NCBI GenBank assembly: GCA_014379965.1
Contig: JACMKU010000177.1
Span: forward strand, 1 to 42,587
From: Chitinophagaceae bacterium
Lineage (GTDB): Bacteria > Bacteroidota > Bacteroidia > Chitinophagales > Chitinophagaceae
Direction of reading: 5' to 3'
Length of the DNA stretch: 42,587 nt
The notes under the pieces are model-generated. The model was not told the DNA's origin. It was given only the letters and a program-made list of their open reading frames with translations, and did no database searches. Of this stretch, positions 22,880 to 30,548 are shown piece after piece (within the stretch, counting starts at the first letter, position 1; each line of letters opens with the position of its first letter). The position numbers and the translations under genes are program-made.

Positions 22880-25195
22880 ATGAAAATAATGAGGAAAATA
22901 TCACTTTTAGTTTTAAGCGTTTCGATATGTCTTGTCAGCGTAGGACAAGCATCAAGGCATGGAATTGTTTTGGATGAGGCAACGGGTCAGGTATTGGTAG
23001 GAGCAACGATCGTTTCTGTAGGTTCCGGTGCAACCGTCGTTAGTGACGAGCGTGGAAAGTTTGTGATTGAGAAGCTGGCAGATACAATCCTCGTGTCGGC
23101 TGTGGGTTATATTGCAAAGCAATTTGTTCCTGGTACCAGAGAGCACGTAGTTATCTTGTTGTCGCCTCTTGAGAGGGAACTCGATGCCGTAGTCGTCAGC
23201 GGCACAATGCGCCCGGTAAAGAAATCCGAGAGTCCAATTTCTGTTGAAGTTTACACGCCGCAATTCCTCAAGAAGAATCCTTCACCCAGTCTTTTCGAAT
23301 CTCTTTCTAATGTGAATGGAGTTCGCCCCCAATTAAACTGCAGCGTCTGCAACACCGGAGATATACATATTAATGGCCTCGAGGGACCGTATACCATGGT
23401 GACCATCGATGGAATGCCAATTGTCAGCAGCCTTGCCTCCGTCTACGGCCTGTTTGGAATTCCTACCCAGTTGATCGACCGGATCGAGATAGTGAAAGGA
23501 CCCGCATCGGGACTTTATGGCTCGGAGGCAATAGGGGGTTTGATTAACATCATTACGAAGTCGCCGGAGAAGTCTCCACTCTTCACCGCCAATTTCATGA
23601 CGACGAGCTGGCTCGAGCACAACTTCGATGCGGGTGCCAAACTCCGTATCGGTAAGAAGGCCAATCTCCTGGCGGGTATCAACTATTTTAATTACCAGCA
23701 TGCATTCGATAAGAACAATGATCAGTTCACCGACGTAACGCTACAGCACCGTATCTCCATATTCAACAAGCTCTCTTTCACACGTAGGAACAACCGAGTG
23801 GCGACACTCGCGGGTCGCTATTTTTATGAAGACAGGTGGGGTGGTGATATGCGCTGGAGTAAACAATTCCGCGGAACGGATAGCATATACGGTGAGAGTA
23901 TTTATACAAACAGGTGGGAACTCATAGGCAACTACCAGTTGCCAGTGAATGAGAAAATGTTTTTCTCTTTCTCTGCTACCGGCCACCATCAGGATTCTTA
24001 CTACGGTACGCTTCCTTATCTCGCAAAGCAAAAGATCGCCTTCGGGCAATTCAACTGGGATAAACCTGTAGGCGCTCATCATAACCTTCTTTTTGGTTCT
24101 GTCTTGCGTTATAATTACTATGATGATAATTCAACGGCCACGCTCGATACTTTGTCAGGCAAGAATACTCCAGACAAGCATGCAATTCCCGGGATGTATG
24201 TCCAGGACGAATGGAAGGTGAACAGCAAACACCATTTGCTCCTTGGTTTAAGATACGATCATCACCCGGTGCACAAGAGCATCTTCACGCCAAGGGTTGC
24301 GTGGAAGTGGTCGCTGAGAGAAAGGGAGGTGATTCGTCTCAACGCGGGAACGGGTTTCCGCGTCGTTAGCCTCTTTACTGAAGAACACGCCGCACTGACT
24401 GGTGCAAGGGCTGTTGAGATAAAGGAATCGTTGAGACCCGAACGGAGTTACAATGTAAATGTCAATTATACCAGGCATTTTCGATGGGGAGGGACATCCA
24501 TCAATACCGATGCCTCGATCTGGTACTCGCATTTCATGAACCAGATCATACCGGACTATGACACTGACCCTAACAAGATCATTTATAAAAATCTTCGGGG
24601 ATTTTCCTCATCTACTGGTCTCACGTTGAATCTCGAAGTCAATTCCGGCAATCGTTTCAAGAGCCTGGCAGGAGTCACCCTACAGGATGTAAAGAAGGTA
24701 GAAAGGAACGACCATGGGAAATCCATCAGGCAGGCGTTGATGCTGACGGAGAAATGGAGTGGCACCTGGGCACTCACCTATGTTTTTCCCGCTATTGGGT
24801 TAACTGTCGATTATACCGGGAATATTTACGGCCCAATGCGACTCCCACTACTCTCGGACACCGATCCCAGACCTGGGTTCTCACCGGTCTGGAGCATTCA
24901 GAATATCCAGTTTACAAAATTGCTCGGCAAGAAAGTCGAGATCTTCGGGGGCATCAAGAACTTACTCAACTGGACGCCGGCCCGTCATTCTCCATTCCTC
25001 ATCGCACGGTCAAACGACCCATTCGATAAGCGTCTAGATTATAATGGAGACGGAAAGGTTGACCTCGATGCGAATGGAAGGGTGCCTGTTACTTCGGAGA
25101 ATCCATATGGATTGACCTTTGATCCCGCATATGTCTATGCGCCTAATCAGGGGCTTCGCATTTTTGCGGGGATGCGATTTTCGCTCAAGCAGTAG
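22880..25195 (+). CDS. TonB-dependent receptor with CxxC plug motif, probable metal transporter
   Basis: The 771-residue protein has a signal peptide ending VSVGQ, a carboxypeptidase-like/SusC-type N-terminal domain (about 25-97), a plug (about 105-230) and a barrel ending in a C-terminal aromatic strand (FAGMRFSLKQ). The plug contains NCSVCNTGDIHINGLEG with Cys154 and Cys157, then MVTIDGMPIVSSLASVYGL and the conserved IEIVKGPASGLYGSEAIGG. The CSVC plug pair recurs, from memory, in Bacteroidota receptors next to HMA and HYC_CC_PP genes. Energised by TonB-ExbBD it would import a metal or metal complex. It has its own promoter and operator-like array, so it can be controlled separately from the five genes upstream. 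A late DYNGDGKVDLDANGR segment resembles a calcium-binding loop. Confidence 0.93.
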   Translation: MKIMRKISLLVLSVSICLVSVGQASRHGIVLDEATGQVLVGATIVSVGSGATVVSDERGKFVIEKLADTILVSAVGYIAKQFVPGTREHVVILLSPLERELDAVVVSGTMRPVKKSESPISVEVYTPQFLKKNPSPSLFESLSNVNGVRPQLNCSVCNTGDIHINGLEGPYTMVTIDGMPIVSSLASVYGLFGIPTQLIDRIEIVKGPASGLYGSEAIGGLINIITKSPEKSPLFTANFMTTSWLEHNFDAGAKLRIGKKANLLAGINYFNYQHAFDKNNDQFTDVTLQHRISIFNKLSFTRRNNRVATLAGRYFYEDRWGGDMRWSKQFRGTDSIYGESIYTNRWELIGNYQLPVNEKMFFSFSATGHHQDSYYGTLPYLAKQKIAFGQFNWDKPVGAHHNLLFGSVLRYNYYDDNSTATLDTLSGKNTPDKHAIPGMYVQDEWKVNSKHHLLLGLRYDHHPVHKSIFTPRVAWKWSLREREVIRLNAGTGFRVVSLFTEEHAALTGARAVEIKESLRPERSYNVNVNYTRHFRWGGTSINTDASIWYSHFMNQIIPDYDTDPNKIIYKNLRGFSSSTGLTLNLEVNSGNRFKSLAGVTLQDVKKVERNDHGKSIRQALMLTEKWSGTWALTYVFPAIGLTVDYTGNIYGPMRLPLLSDTDPRPGFSPVWSIQNIQFTKLLGKKVEIFGGIKNLLNWTPARHSPFLIARSNDPFDKRLDYNGDGKVDLDANGRVPVTSENPYGLTFDPAYVYAPNQGLRIFAGMRFSLKQ

Positions 25196-25200
25196 GGTTT

Positions 25201-25348
25201 GTTTCACGCAAAGACGCCAAGATTCGCAAAGCCGCAAAGAATCTCTCTTAGGTTGTGACCAATATACACAGTAGCAATTATGGGACAAACTTCAATTCAC
25301 AGGACACTCTTTGCGTCTTTGCGAATCTTGGCGTCTTTGCGTGAAACT
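25201..25348. repeat. Long inverted repeat of CACGCAAAGACGC words
   Basis: The left arm (25201-25245) reads TTTCACGCAAAGACGCCAAG and on. The right arm (25302-25348) is an almost perfect reverse complement over about 45 nt. The loop is about 55 nt. It starts 5 nt after the TonB receptor stop. A single arm with the same word begins at 27683 after tex. Confidence 0.92.
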
Positions 25349-25401
25349 TGGATGCCGGTTTCTTGGGAGATAAACAATTTTTTTTCTTTTCCAGCTACCT
25401 T

Positions 25402-25409
25402 TACATTTG
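25402..25409 (+). promoter_or_regulatory. TAnnTTTG -7 element for tex
   Basis: TACATTTG is an exact match to the Bacteroidota -7 consensus, 18 nt before the chosen ATG at 25428. No TTG was found at the usual distance upstream; a T-rich stretch occupies that place. Confidence 0.55.
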
Positions 25410-25427
25410 CTGCCCGAATTAAAACCT

Positions 25428-27680
25428 ATGGAGCTCATCTATACTCATCAAATTGCCTCTTCTCTGAACCTCTCACTGAAACAGGTAAATAATATCATTA
25501 GCCTGCACGACGAAGGCTCTACAATTCCTTTCATCGCCCGGTATCGCAAAGAAGCAACTGGCAATCTCGATGAGGTTGTCATCTCATCGGTCATCGACCA
25601 GATAAAATATTTCAATGATCTCGAGAAGCGGAAGGAAACCGTAGTGAAGACGATCGAGGACGCGGGTAAGCTTACCCCGGAACTGAAGAAAAGGATCGAT
25701 GCCTGTATCAGCGCTACTGAATTGGAGGATATCTATTTGCCGTATAAGCCCAAGCGCAAGACGAAAGCTACAGTTGCGATAGAGAAAGGCCTGGAACCAT
25801 TGGCAAAATTGATTTTCGAGCAGGGATTAGATTCCGTAGAAGAAGCAGCATCAAAATATATCAATGAGCAGGTGAAGGATACTGCAGAGGCATTGCAGGG
25901 TGCGCGCGACATCATGGCCGAGTGGATCTCGGAAAATGAACAGGCGCGAAACATTATCCGCAAACTATTTAGCGAAAGCGCAGTGGTGTCTTCCCGGGTC
26001 TTGACCAGCAAGAAGGATGAGTCCGATGCACAGAAGTACAGGGACTATTTCGAGTATAAAGAATCTCTTGCACAAAGTCCTTCACATCGCATCCTCGCCA
26101 TTAGACGTGGGGAAAAGGAGGGTTTCCTCATTATGGATATCAACATCGATAAGGAGGAGGGAGTTGGGGAGTTGAAGCGCTCTATGCTGACAGCTTCGAA
26201 CGTCGCTGCGCAACAGGTAAGCCTTGCCATAGAAGATTCGTTCTCGCGTCTGCTCAAGCCCGCTATGGAAACCGAGTTCCGTATGGCAAGTAAGACTAAA
26301 GCTGATGAGGAAGCGATCAGGGTATTTGCAGAGAACCTTCGCCAGTTGTTGCTTGCTTCGCCTCTTGGACAGAAGAGGATCATGGCCATTGATCCCGGCT
26401 TCCGGACTGGATGCAAGGTGGTGTGCCTTGATGAGAATGGAAATTTTCTAAAGTACAATACTATTTTCCCACATGCTCCGCAGAATGATTGGAATGGTGC
26501 TACACAAACAATAAAAGAACTCGTGGCAACATACGACATCGAGGCCATCGGCTACGGTAATGGCACGGCTAGTAAGGAGACCGATCAGCTTGTGCGGGCG
26601 ATTGATTTCGGTAAGCCAGTCTCGGTATTCATGGTCAATGAGAGCGGAGCGTCGATCTATTCTGCAAGCGAGGTAGCTCGGGAAGAATTTCCTGATGAAG
26701 ATCTTACCGTGCGTGGGGCGATAAGCATCGGTCGCAGGCTACTTGATCCTTTGAGTGAATTGGTAAAGATCGATGCGAAGAGTATCGGGGTGGGACAATA
26801 CCAGCATGATGTCAACCAGAATCGTTTGAAGGAAGCGTTGGACCAGGTAGTGGAGAGTTGTGTAAACTTTGTGGGGGTAGATGTTAATACTGCGAGCAAA
26901 CACCTGTTGACATATGTCTCAGGCTTGGGCAACACGGTTGCTAAGAATATAGTTGAATATCGCGCGAAGCACGGCGGATTCAAGTCGAGGGATGAATTAA
27001 AAAAGGTCGCGATGTTGGGACCTAAAGCTTTTGAGCAGTGCGCGGGCTTTCTCCGGATTCAAAACGCGGCAAACCCTCTCGATAATTCAGCAGTTCATCC
27101 CGAGAGCTATCACGTAGTGGAAGCCATGGCCGCGAAAACAGGAAGTAGTGTAATGGAGTTGATTCAGAATCCTGCGATAAGAAAGCAGGTGAAGGTAAAT
27201 GATTATGTATCCGAGACGATAGGTCAGTTTACAATAGGCGATATCCTCAAGGAACTCGAGAAGCCGGGACGTGATCCCAGGTCGCCTATCGAAGAGTTTC
27301 GTTTCGCCGATGGCGTGAGCAGCATGGCTGATCTCAAGCCCGGCATGAAAATACCAGGGATCGTTACAAACATTACAAACTTCGGAGCATTCGTCGATGT
27401 TGGAGTTAAGCAGGATGGACTGGTACATATCTCCCATCTCTCCAATCGTTTCATCAGCGATCTGAATGAGGCCGTGAAGCTTGGACAAAAAGTAATGGCC
27501 ATGGTACTCGAAGTGGACCCGGCCAGGAAGAGAATATCACTTTCATTGAAAGAAGCGGCAGAGAAGACGCAAACGGAAAAGAGAACAGTAGTAGGGCCGA
27601 GGAAAACGGTGACCCAAGCCGAGCCGGCGAATTCGTTTCAGGCAAAGTTGATGGAGTTGAAGAAGAAGTTTAAGGACTAG
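25428..27680 (+). CDS. tex: Tex family RNA-binding transcription accessory protein
   Basis: I start at the ATG at 25428 (MELIYTHQIASSLNL), giving 750 residues; seven upstream codons are rejected because they overlap the -7 element. Domains in order: N-terminal helical region with STIPFIARYRKEATGNLDE, YqgF-like RNase H fold starting IMAIDPGFRTGCKVV (about 318), helix-hairpin-helix region (VGVDVNTASKHLLTYVSGLG and SRDELKKVAMLGPKAFEQ), and a C-terminal S1 RNA-binding domain (GMKIPGIVTNITNFGAFVDVGVKQDGLVHISHLS, about 642-710). Tex binds nucleic acid and affects transcription and stress tolerance. It is convergent with the cupin gene and ends directly before a strong inverted repeat. Confidence 0.97.
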   Translation: MELIYTHQIASSLNLSLKQVNNIISLHDEGSTIPFIARYRKEATGNLDEVVISSVIDQIKYFNDLEKRKETVVKTIEDAGKLTPELKKRIDACISATELEDIYLPYKPKRKTKATVAIEKGLEPLAKLIFEQGLDSVEEAASKYINEQVKDTAEALQGARDIMAEWISENEQARNIIRKLFSESAVVSSRVLTSKKDESDAQKYRDYFEYKESLAQSPSHRILAIRRGEKEGFLIMDINIDKEEGVGELKRSMLTASNVAAQQVSLAIEDSFSRLLKPAMETEFRMASKTKADEEAIRVFAENLRQLLLASPLGQKRIMAIDPGFRTGCKVVCLDENGNFLKYNTIFPHAPQNDWNGATQTIKELVATYDIEAIGYGNGTASKETDQLVRAIDFGKPVSVFMVNESGASIYSASEVAREEFPDEDLTVRGAISIGRRLLDPLSELVKIDAKSIGVGQYQHDVNQNRLKEALDQVVESCVNFVGVDVNTASKHLLTYVSGLGNTVAKNIVEYRAKHGGFKSRDELKKVAMLGPKAFEQCAGFLRIQNAANPLDNSAVHPESYHVVEAMAAKTGSSVMELIQNPAIRKQVKVNDYVSETIGQFTIGDILKELEKPGRDPRSPIEEFRFADGVSSMADLKPGMKIPGIVTNITNFGAFVDVGVKQDGLVHISHLSNRFISDLNEAVKLGQKVMAMVLEVDPARKRISLSLKEAAEKTQTEKRTVVGPRKTVTQAEPANSFQAKLMELKKKFKD

Positions 27681-27682
27681 AA

Positions 27683-27777
27683 GGTTCACGCAAAGATGCA
27701 GAGGCGCGGAGTGAGAGCGAGAAACAGAGCGGGAGCGAGTCATTACCCTCGCTCCCGCTCTGTTTCTCGCTCTCACT
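27683..27777. repeat. Composite repeat: CACGCAAAG half arm plus a perfect 30-bp hairpin of GAGCGAGAAACAG words
   Basis: After the tex stop, 27683-27709 is a lone arm of the CACGCAAAGAnGC word. 27710-27739 and 27748-27777 are then perfect reverse complements (30 bp) with an 8-nt loop. The right arm contains the cupin stop codon (27773-27775), so the last bases of that gene are part of the hairpin. It serves both convergent genes and should be a strong bidirectional terminator. Confidence 0.95.
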
Positions 27778-28087
27778 TGTAGTCTTCCCTGGGGGGATTA
27801 AACACATCAATCACCCTACACGCGGTTACAGCTACCGCACCATGAGGTACGTTAGATGGTATCACATGATACATGCCGGAAGTGAGTGAATAGGGTTTGC
27901 CACCGATGATCATATCCAGCTGCCCTTCGATAATGTAAGTGATCTGTTCATGTACATGATGGTGCTGGGGAAGGTCGCTGCCGGCCTCGATGTCCACATA
28001 TCCAAGAGTGAGATCGAGTCCGTGAACATAGTAACCGACTATTCCGGGCACAAGCTCCTTTGGTTTGCAATTTTTGATTTTATCCAT
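27773..28087 (-). CDS. Single-domain cupin protein
   Basis: Starting at the ATG at 28087 gives 104 residues; a TTG at 28123 would overlap the upstream gene. The cupin core shows motif 1 SDLPQHHHVHEQITYIIEG (His ligands and Glu) and motif 2 YHVIPSNVPHGAVAV (His ligand), so a divalent metal site is likely. Substrate unknown; small cupins act as isomerases, dioxygenases or sensors. It starts 17 nt after the ATP-grasp gene on the same strand and is probably cotranscribed, so it may act on the same product. Its stop codon lies within a hairpin arm. Confidence 0.9.
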   Translation of the reverse strand: MDKIKNCKPKELVPGIVGYYVHGLDLTLGYVDIEAGSDLPQHHHVHEQITYIIEGQLDMIIGGKPYSLTSGMYHVIPSNVPHGAVAVTACRVIDVFNPPREDYK

Positions 28088-28104
28088 GGCATATGCTTTT
28101 GACG

Positions 28105-29301
28105 TTACTTCTCGAAAAGGCAATAGCTACCGCCTACCCATTCTTTGTCCTGGTTATATCTAACACCGATCATCTTTCCCTTACTCAGGCGGGCGAGGTT
28201 ATTCGCAGGAACGGGGCGGGCCTCACCATCCTTCCAGAAGTAAAATATCCTGATCTCGCATTTAGCGGGCGTGTCGGGTGTTTCGATTGCCTCAGCATAT
28301 TTTACTTTTCGTTGCAGGATCCAATTTTCAGGATCCTTCACGCTGGCGATGTCTTCGTGTGTTACGTCGATAACTACCCCCTGGCCCGCAAACGAGAACA
28401 GTGGCTTCAGCACATAGTTCTCCAGATCAGCCGGCATCTCCTTCAATTCATTGAGAAAATAGGTGAGGGGAACATACGGATGTCTTATGAAGGGCATGGT
28501 GTATTTGCTGATCCGGTAAAACCAATTCGGATGGGGCACCCATTCGACATCCAGTTCCTCGAAGAGGATCTTTCCCCTTTCCCTTACAATGGATTCCTGT
28601 TGCTGTAGGTCATCGAATATGACACGGTTATAGATACGCTTGACCTGCGTCTTTTTGCCCTCACGCATGTAGTAAAGTTTTTTTCCTTCCTTGATCAGTT
28701 CCGTGAGACAGACGATGTTAATGCCCAAGTAGTCCCTGGTCGTGAAGAAATCGATCCGTGTCTTTTGTTTTTCAGGAAATATTTCCAGCAGGATCACATG
28801 TTCGGGTGATTCGTCTTTAACGATAATCTCCCTGAGCAGCTTAATATAACTCTCTCTATCGAAGCCGCCCAGGTATGCTTCAAAATTTGGAGGAACCGGA
28901 AAGTGTTTACGAAAGATATCATCCAGCAATACTTCGTATGCGAAAAGAGTAGGGAACCCCTGCATCTCGATGAGTTGGGGTTCATACTCCCCCTTGTCAT
29001 TGATGCATACGCCAAAGTCGAATGCGATGAAATGCGTATGGTCATTTTCCCCTGGCACCTGGAGATCGTCGGGTATAGCGTTCTTTGTTAGTTGCCTGAA
29101 GCCCGGATCGGCGATGATGTCGACAATACTTTCGCAGGCATCTAATACTTTCTGCGTGAATTCTCTTGGTACGAACACAGGCGTCTCGGCGAGCCTGAAT
29201 TCGATGGAGCCGGGATGAAAACTATTGATGTGCTCCAGGAAAGCTTCGTATTTCTCTTTTGAAAATTGTTTATTGTATTCGGAGCGAAGGAATGGTATCA
29301 T
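28105..29301 (-). CDS. ATP-grasp-like carboxylate-amine ligase, substrate unknown
   Basis: The 398-residue cytoplasmic protein has features of an ATP-grasp enzyme in its C-terminal half: YVLKPLFSFAGQGVVI (Lys and glycine-rich loop for ATP), NWILQRKVKYAEAI and CEIRIFYFW (ligand residues for ATP and magnesium). The N-terminal half has FIAFDFGVCINDKGEYEPQLIEMQGFPTLFAYEV and a central RIYNRVIFDDLQQ. It resembles uncharacterised Bacteroidota ATP-grasp proteins distantly related to glutathione/glutathionylspermidine synthases. Such enzymes join a carboxylate to an amine through an acyl-phosphate. With the downstream cupin and upstream amidotransferase it may form a small amide-forming pathway. Confidence 0.72.
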   Translation of the reverse strand: MIPFLRSEYNKQFSKEKYEAFLEHINSFHPGSIEFRLAETPVFVPREFTQKVLDACESIVDIIADPGFRQLTKNAIPDDLQVPGENDHTHFIAFDFGVCINDKGEYEPQLIEMQGFPTLFAYEVLLDDIFRKHFPVPPNFEAYLGGFDRESYIKLLREIIVKDESPEHVILLEIFPEKQKTRIDFFTTRDYLGINIVCLTELIKEGKKLYYMREGKKTQVKRIYNRVIFDDLQQQESIVRERGKILFEELDVEWVPHPNWFYRISKYTMPFIRHPYVPLTYFLNELKEMPADLENYVLKPLFSFAGQGVVIDVTHEDIASVKDPENWILQRKVKYAEAIETPDTPAKCEIRIFYFWKDGEARPVPANNLARLSKGKMIGVRYNQDKEWVGGSYCLFEK

Positions 29302-29323
29302 AGAGATTTAAGGTAAGACAAAA

Positions 29324-29461
29324 TAGGGAATCGGGAAGGGGGAAGTGGAAAATAGCTTCCAGCCAAAATCGGGTTGATTAAGTTGATTTGGTTGATTGGG
29401 TTGAAGGAGTAAATCAGGATGCTTCCTAATCATCTTAATCAACCCAATCAACTAATCAACT
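29324..29461. repeat. Composite repeat: GGGAATC fragment plus inverted repeat of GTTGATT words
   Basis: 29324-29346 carries a fragment of the GGGAATCGGGAA word. 29371-29405 iterates GTTGATTAA/GTTGATTTG/GTTGATTGGG and is paired with 29434-29461 (AATCAACCCAATCAACTAATC). The right arm ends 5 nt from the stop codon of the amidotransferase gene (29467-29469). Confidence 0.85.
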
Positions 29462-29466
29462 CCAAT

Positions 29467-30306
29467 CTACGCCGGCTCCAACTCCCCCACTGCAATATTC
29501 AAAAAATTGGGAAGTATATGCGAGTAGGTCCACATGATCTTATCAGGATCATTGAGGTGAAGTAGCATGCTGTTTAATTTTTCCTCTCCATAGCTCTCGA
29601 TCACCGTCCTTCTTTTTTCTTCGGTTGTAAGATGTCTCGTCATCCCAATCGCGTCTGCCTCCGGATGAAACTGCGTGCCGATCATATGATCGTTGAAACG
29701 GATCGCCATCACTGCGCGTTCGTAGGGAACGTGTCTGCGTTCTTTCTCGATGCAGAGTACGCGGGAGCCCATCCGCTGTAATACGCCGTGATTCGGTTGT
29801 ATCAGTTGATAATCGCGACTGTCTACTGCATAGAATGGGTCTGGCAGCCCTTCAAACACGGGTTCCGCCTTTCCGTCGTCGAGCATGTGAACCGGGAAGA
29901 TGCCGAAGGCGGTAGACTTTCGTTTAGTAAGGATCCCTGCGTTGAAATAGCGACAAGCCAGTTGGAAAGAATGGCAAATGAAAAAAATATGTTTCTTCTG
30001 TGAATTCGATGGGTTATCATTCCAGCGCAGCATCTCATTCAACCACTTATTCCAGTTGATGTCCCAGTCTTCGAAGCGGCTGAATAGGGGATCGCCGGGT
30101 CCGCCACTCGAAATATATATGTCGAAGGACGTGTCGGGCACGGTATTCTTGATGCGAACATCGAACTCTTCGATATAAACATTGAGTTCGGTAGCGCACA
30201 TCCATTCCGTGATGATCTGGTTGATACAGCGCATGCCCTGGTTGGGCTTGCCTTCATTGAGGTCGAGGATTGCTATACGAATGACTTTGTTTTCAGAACC
30301 AATCAT
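29467..30306 (-). CDS. Class I glutamine amidotransferase-like protein
   Basis: The ATG at 30306 gives 279 residues starting MIGSENKVIRIAILDLNEG. Upstream codons in frame are only the translated GCAATAG repeat and are rejected. The fold matches the GMP synthase-like GATase1 class: ISSGGPGDPLF (oxyanion region), nucleophile Cys111 in FFICHSFQLACRYF, and His214/Glu216 in GTQFHPEAD. The elbow reads CHSFQ in place of the common GxCxGxQ. It could release ammonia from glutamine for the neighbouring ATP-grasp ligase or hydrolyse a gamma-glutamyl amide. It is about 165 nt upstream of the ATP-grasp gene, separated by a repeat. Confidence 0.88.
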   Translation of the reverse strand: MIGSENKVIRIAILDLNEGKPNQGMRCINQIITEWMCATELNVYIEEFDVRIKNTVPDTSFDIYISSGGPGDPLFSRFEDWDINWNKWLNEMLRWNDNPSNSQKKHIFFICHSFQLACRYFNAGILTKRKSTAFGIFPVHMLDDGKAEPVFEGLPDPFYAVDSRDYQLIQPNHGVLQRMGSRVLCIEKERRHVPYERAVMAIRFNDHMIGTQFHPEADAIGMTRHLTTEEKRRTVIESYGEEKLNSMLLHLNDPDKIMWTYSHILPNFLNIAVGELEPA

Positions 30307-30310
30307 CCGG

Positions 30311-30318
30311 CAAAAATA
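30311..30318 (-). promoter_or_regulatory. TAnnTTTG -7 element at the start of the amidotransferase gene
   Basis: On the minus strand this reads TATTTTTG, only 4 nt before the ATG. If used, the transcript would be leaderless or nearly so. The match is good but the position makes it uncertain. Confidence 0.35.
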
Positions 30319-30343
30319 AACCTTTACGCGTAATGGACAATGA

Positions 30344-30439
30344 GCGATAAGCAATAAGCAAGAGGCAAGAGGCAATAGGCAATAGGCAAGAGGCAATAGG
30401 CAAGAGGCAAGAGGCAATAGGCAATAGCTAATAGGCAAG
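30344..30439. repeat. Tandem array of about 12 heptads GCAATAG/GCAAGAG
   Basis: A 7-bp unit GCAA(T/G)AG is repeated about 12-13 times without a break. T and G variants alternate irregularly. No reverse-complement arm is present nearby. It lies upstream of the amidotransferase gene and 3' of the amidohydrolase gene. Confidence 0.92.
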
Positions 30440-30474
30440 TTTAACTTGGACAGCAGTAGGCATCTCACAGAGTG

Positions 30475-30517
30475 CCACTCACTATTGACCACTCACTATT
30501 GACCCTACTCACTATTC
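30475..30517. repeat. Short tandem repeat of ACTCACTATTGACC words
   Basis: ACTCACTATTGACC is present twice and a partial copy (ACTCACTATT) once. It lies about 31 nt from the stop codon of the amidohydrolase gene and about 35 nt from the heptad array, so two different words sit side by side with no inverted partner. Confidence 0.75.
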
Positions 30518-30548
30518 GAGTCAAGTGGCCGCATGCCTTGCAGCATCG

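Noticed and set aside
26045..26548. 167-residue minus-strand open frame
   Set aside because: Antisense to tex within conserved RNase H-like coding sequence; Ser/Arg-rich composition typical of a shadow frame.
28093..28608. 171-residue plus-strand open frame
   Set aside because: Antisense to the ATP-grasp gene; no domain or start context.
30307..30492. N-terminal extension of the amidotransferase that looks like a hydrophobic signal ([14 protein letters not shown])
   Set aside because: It is only the GCAATAG heptad array translated on the minus strand; the natural start is the ATG at 30306.
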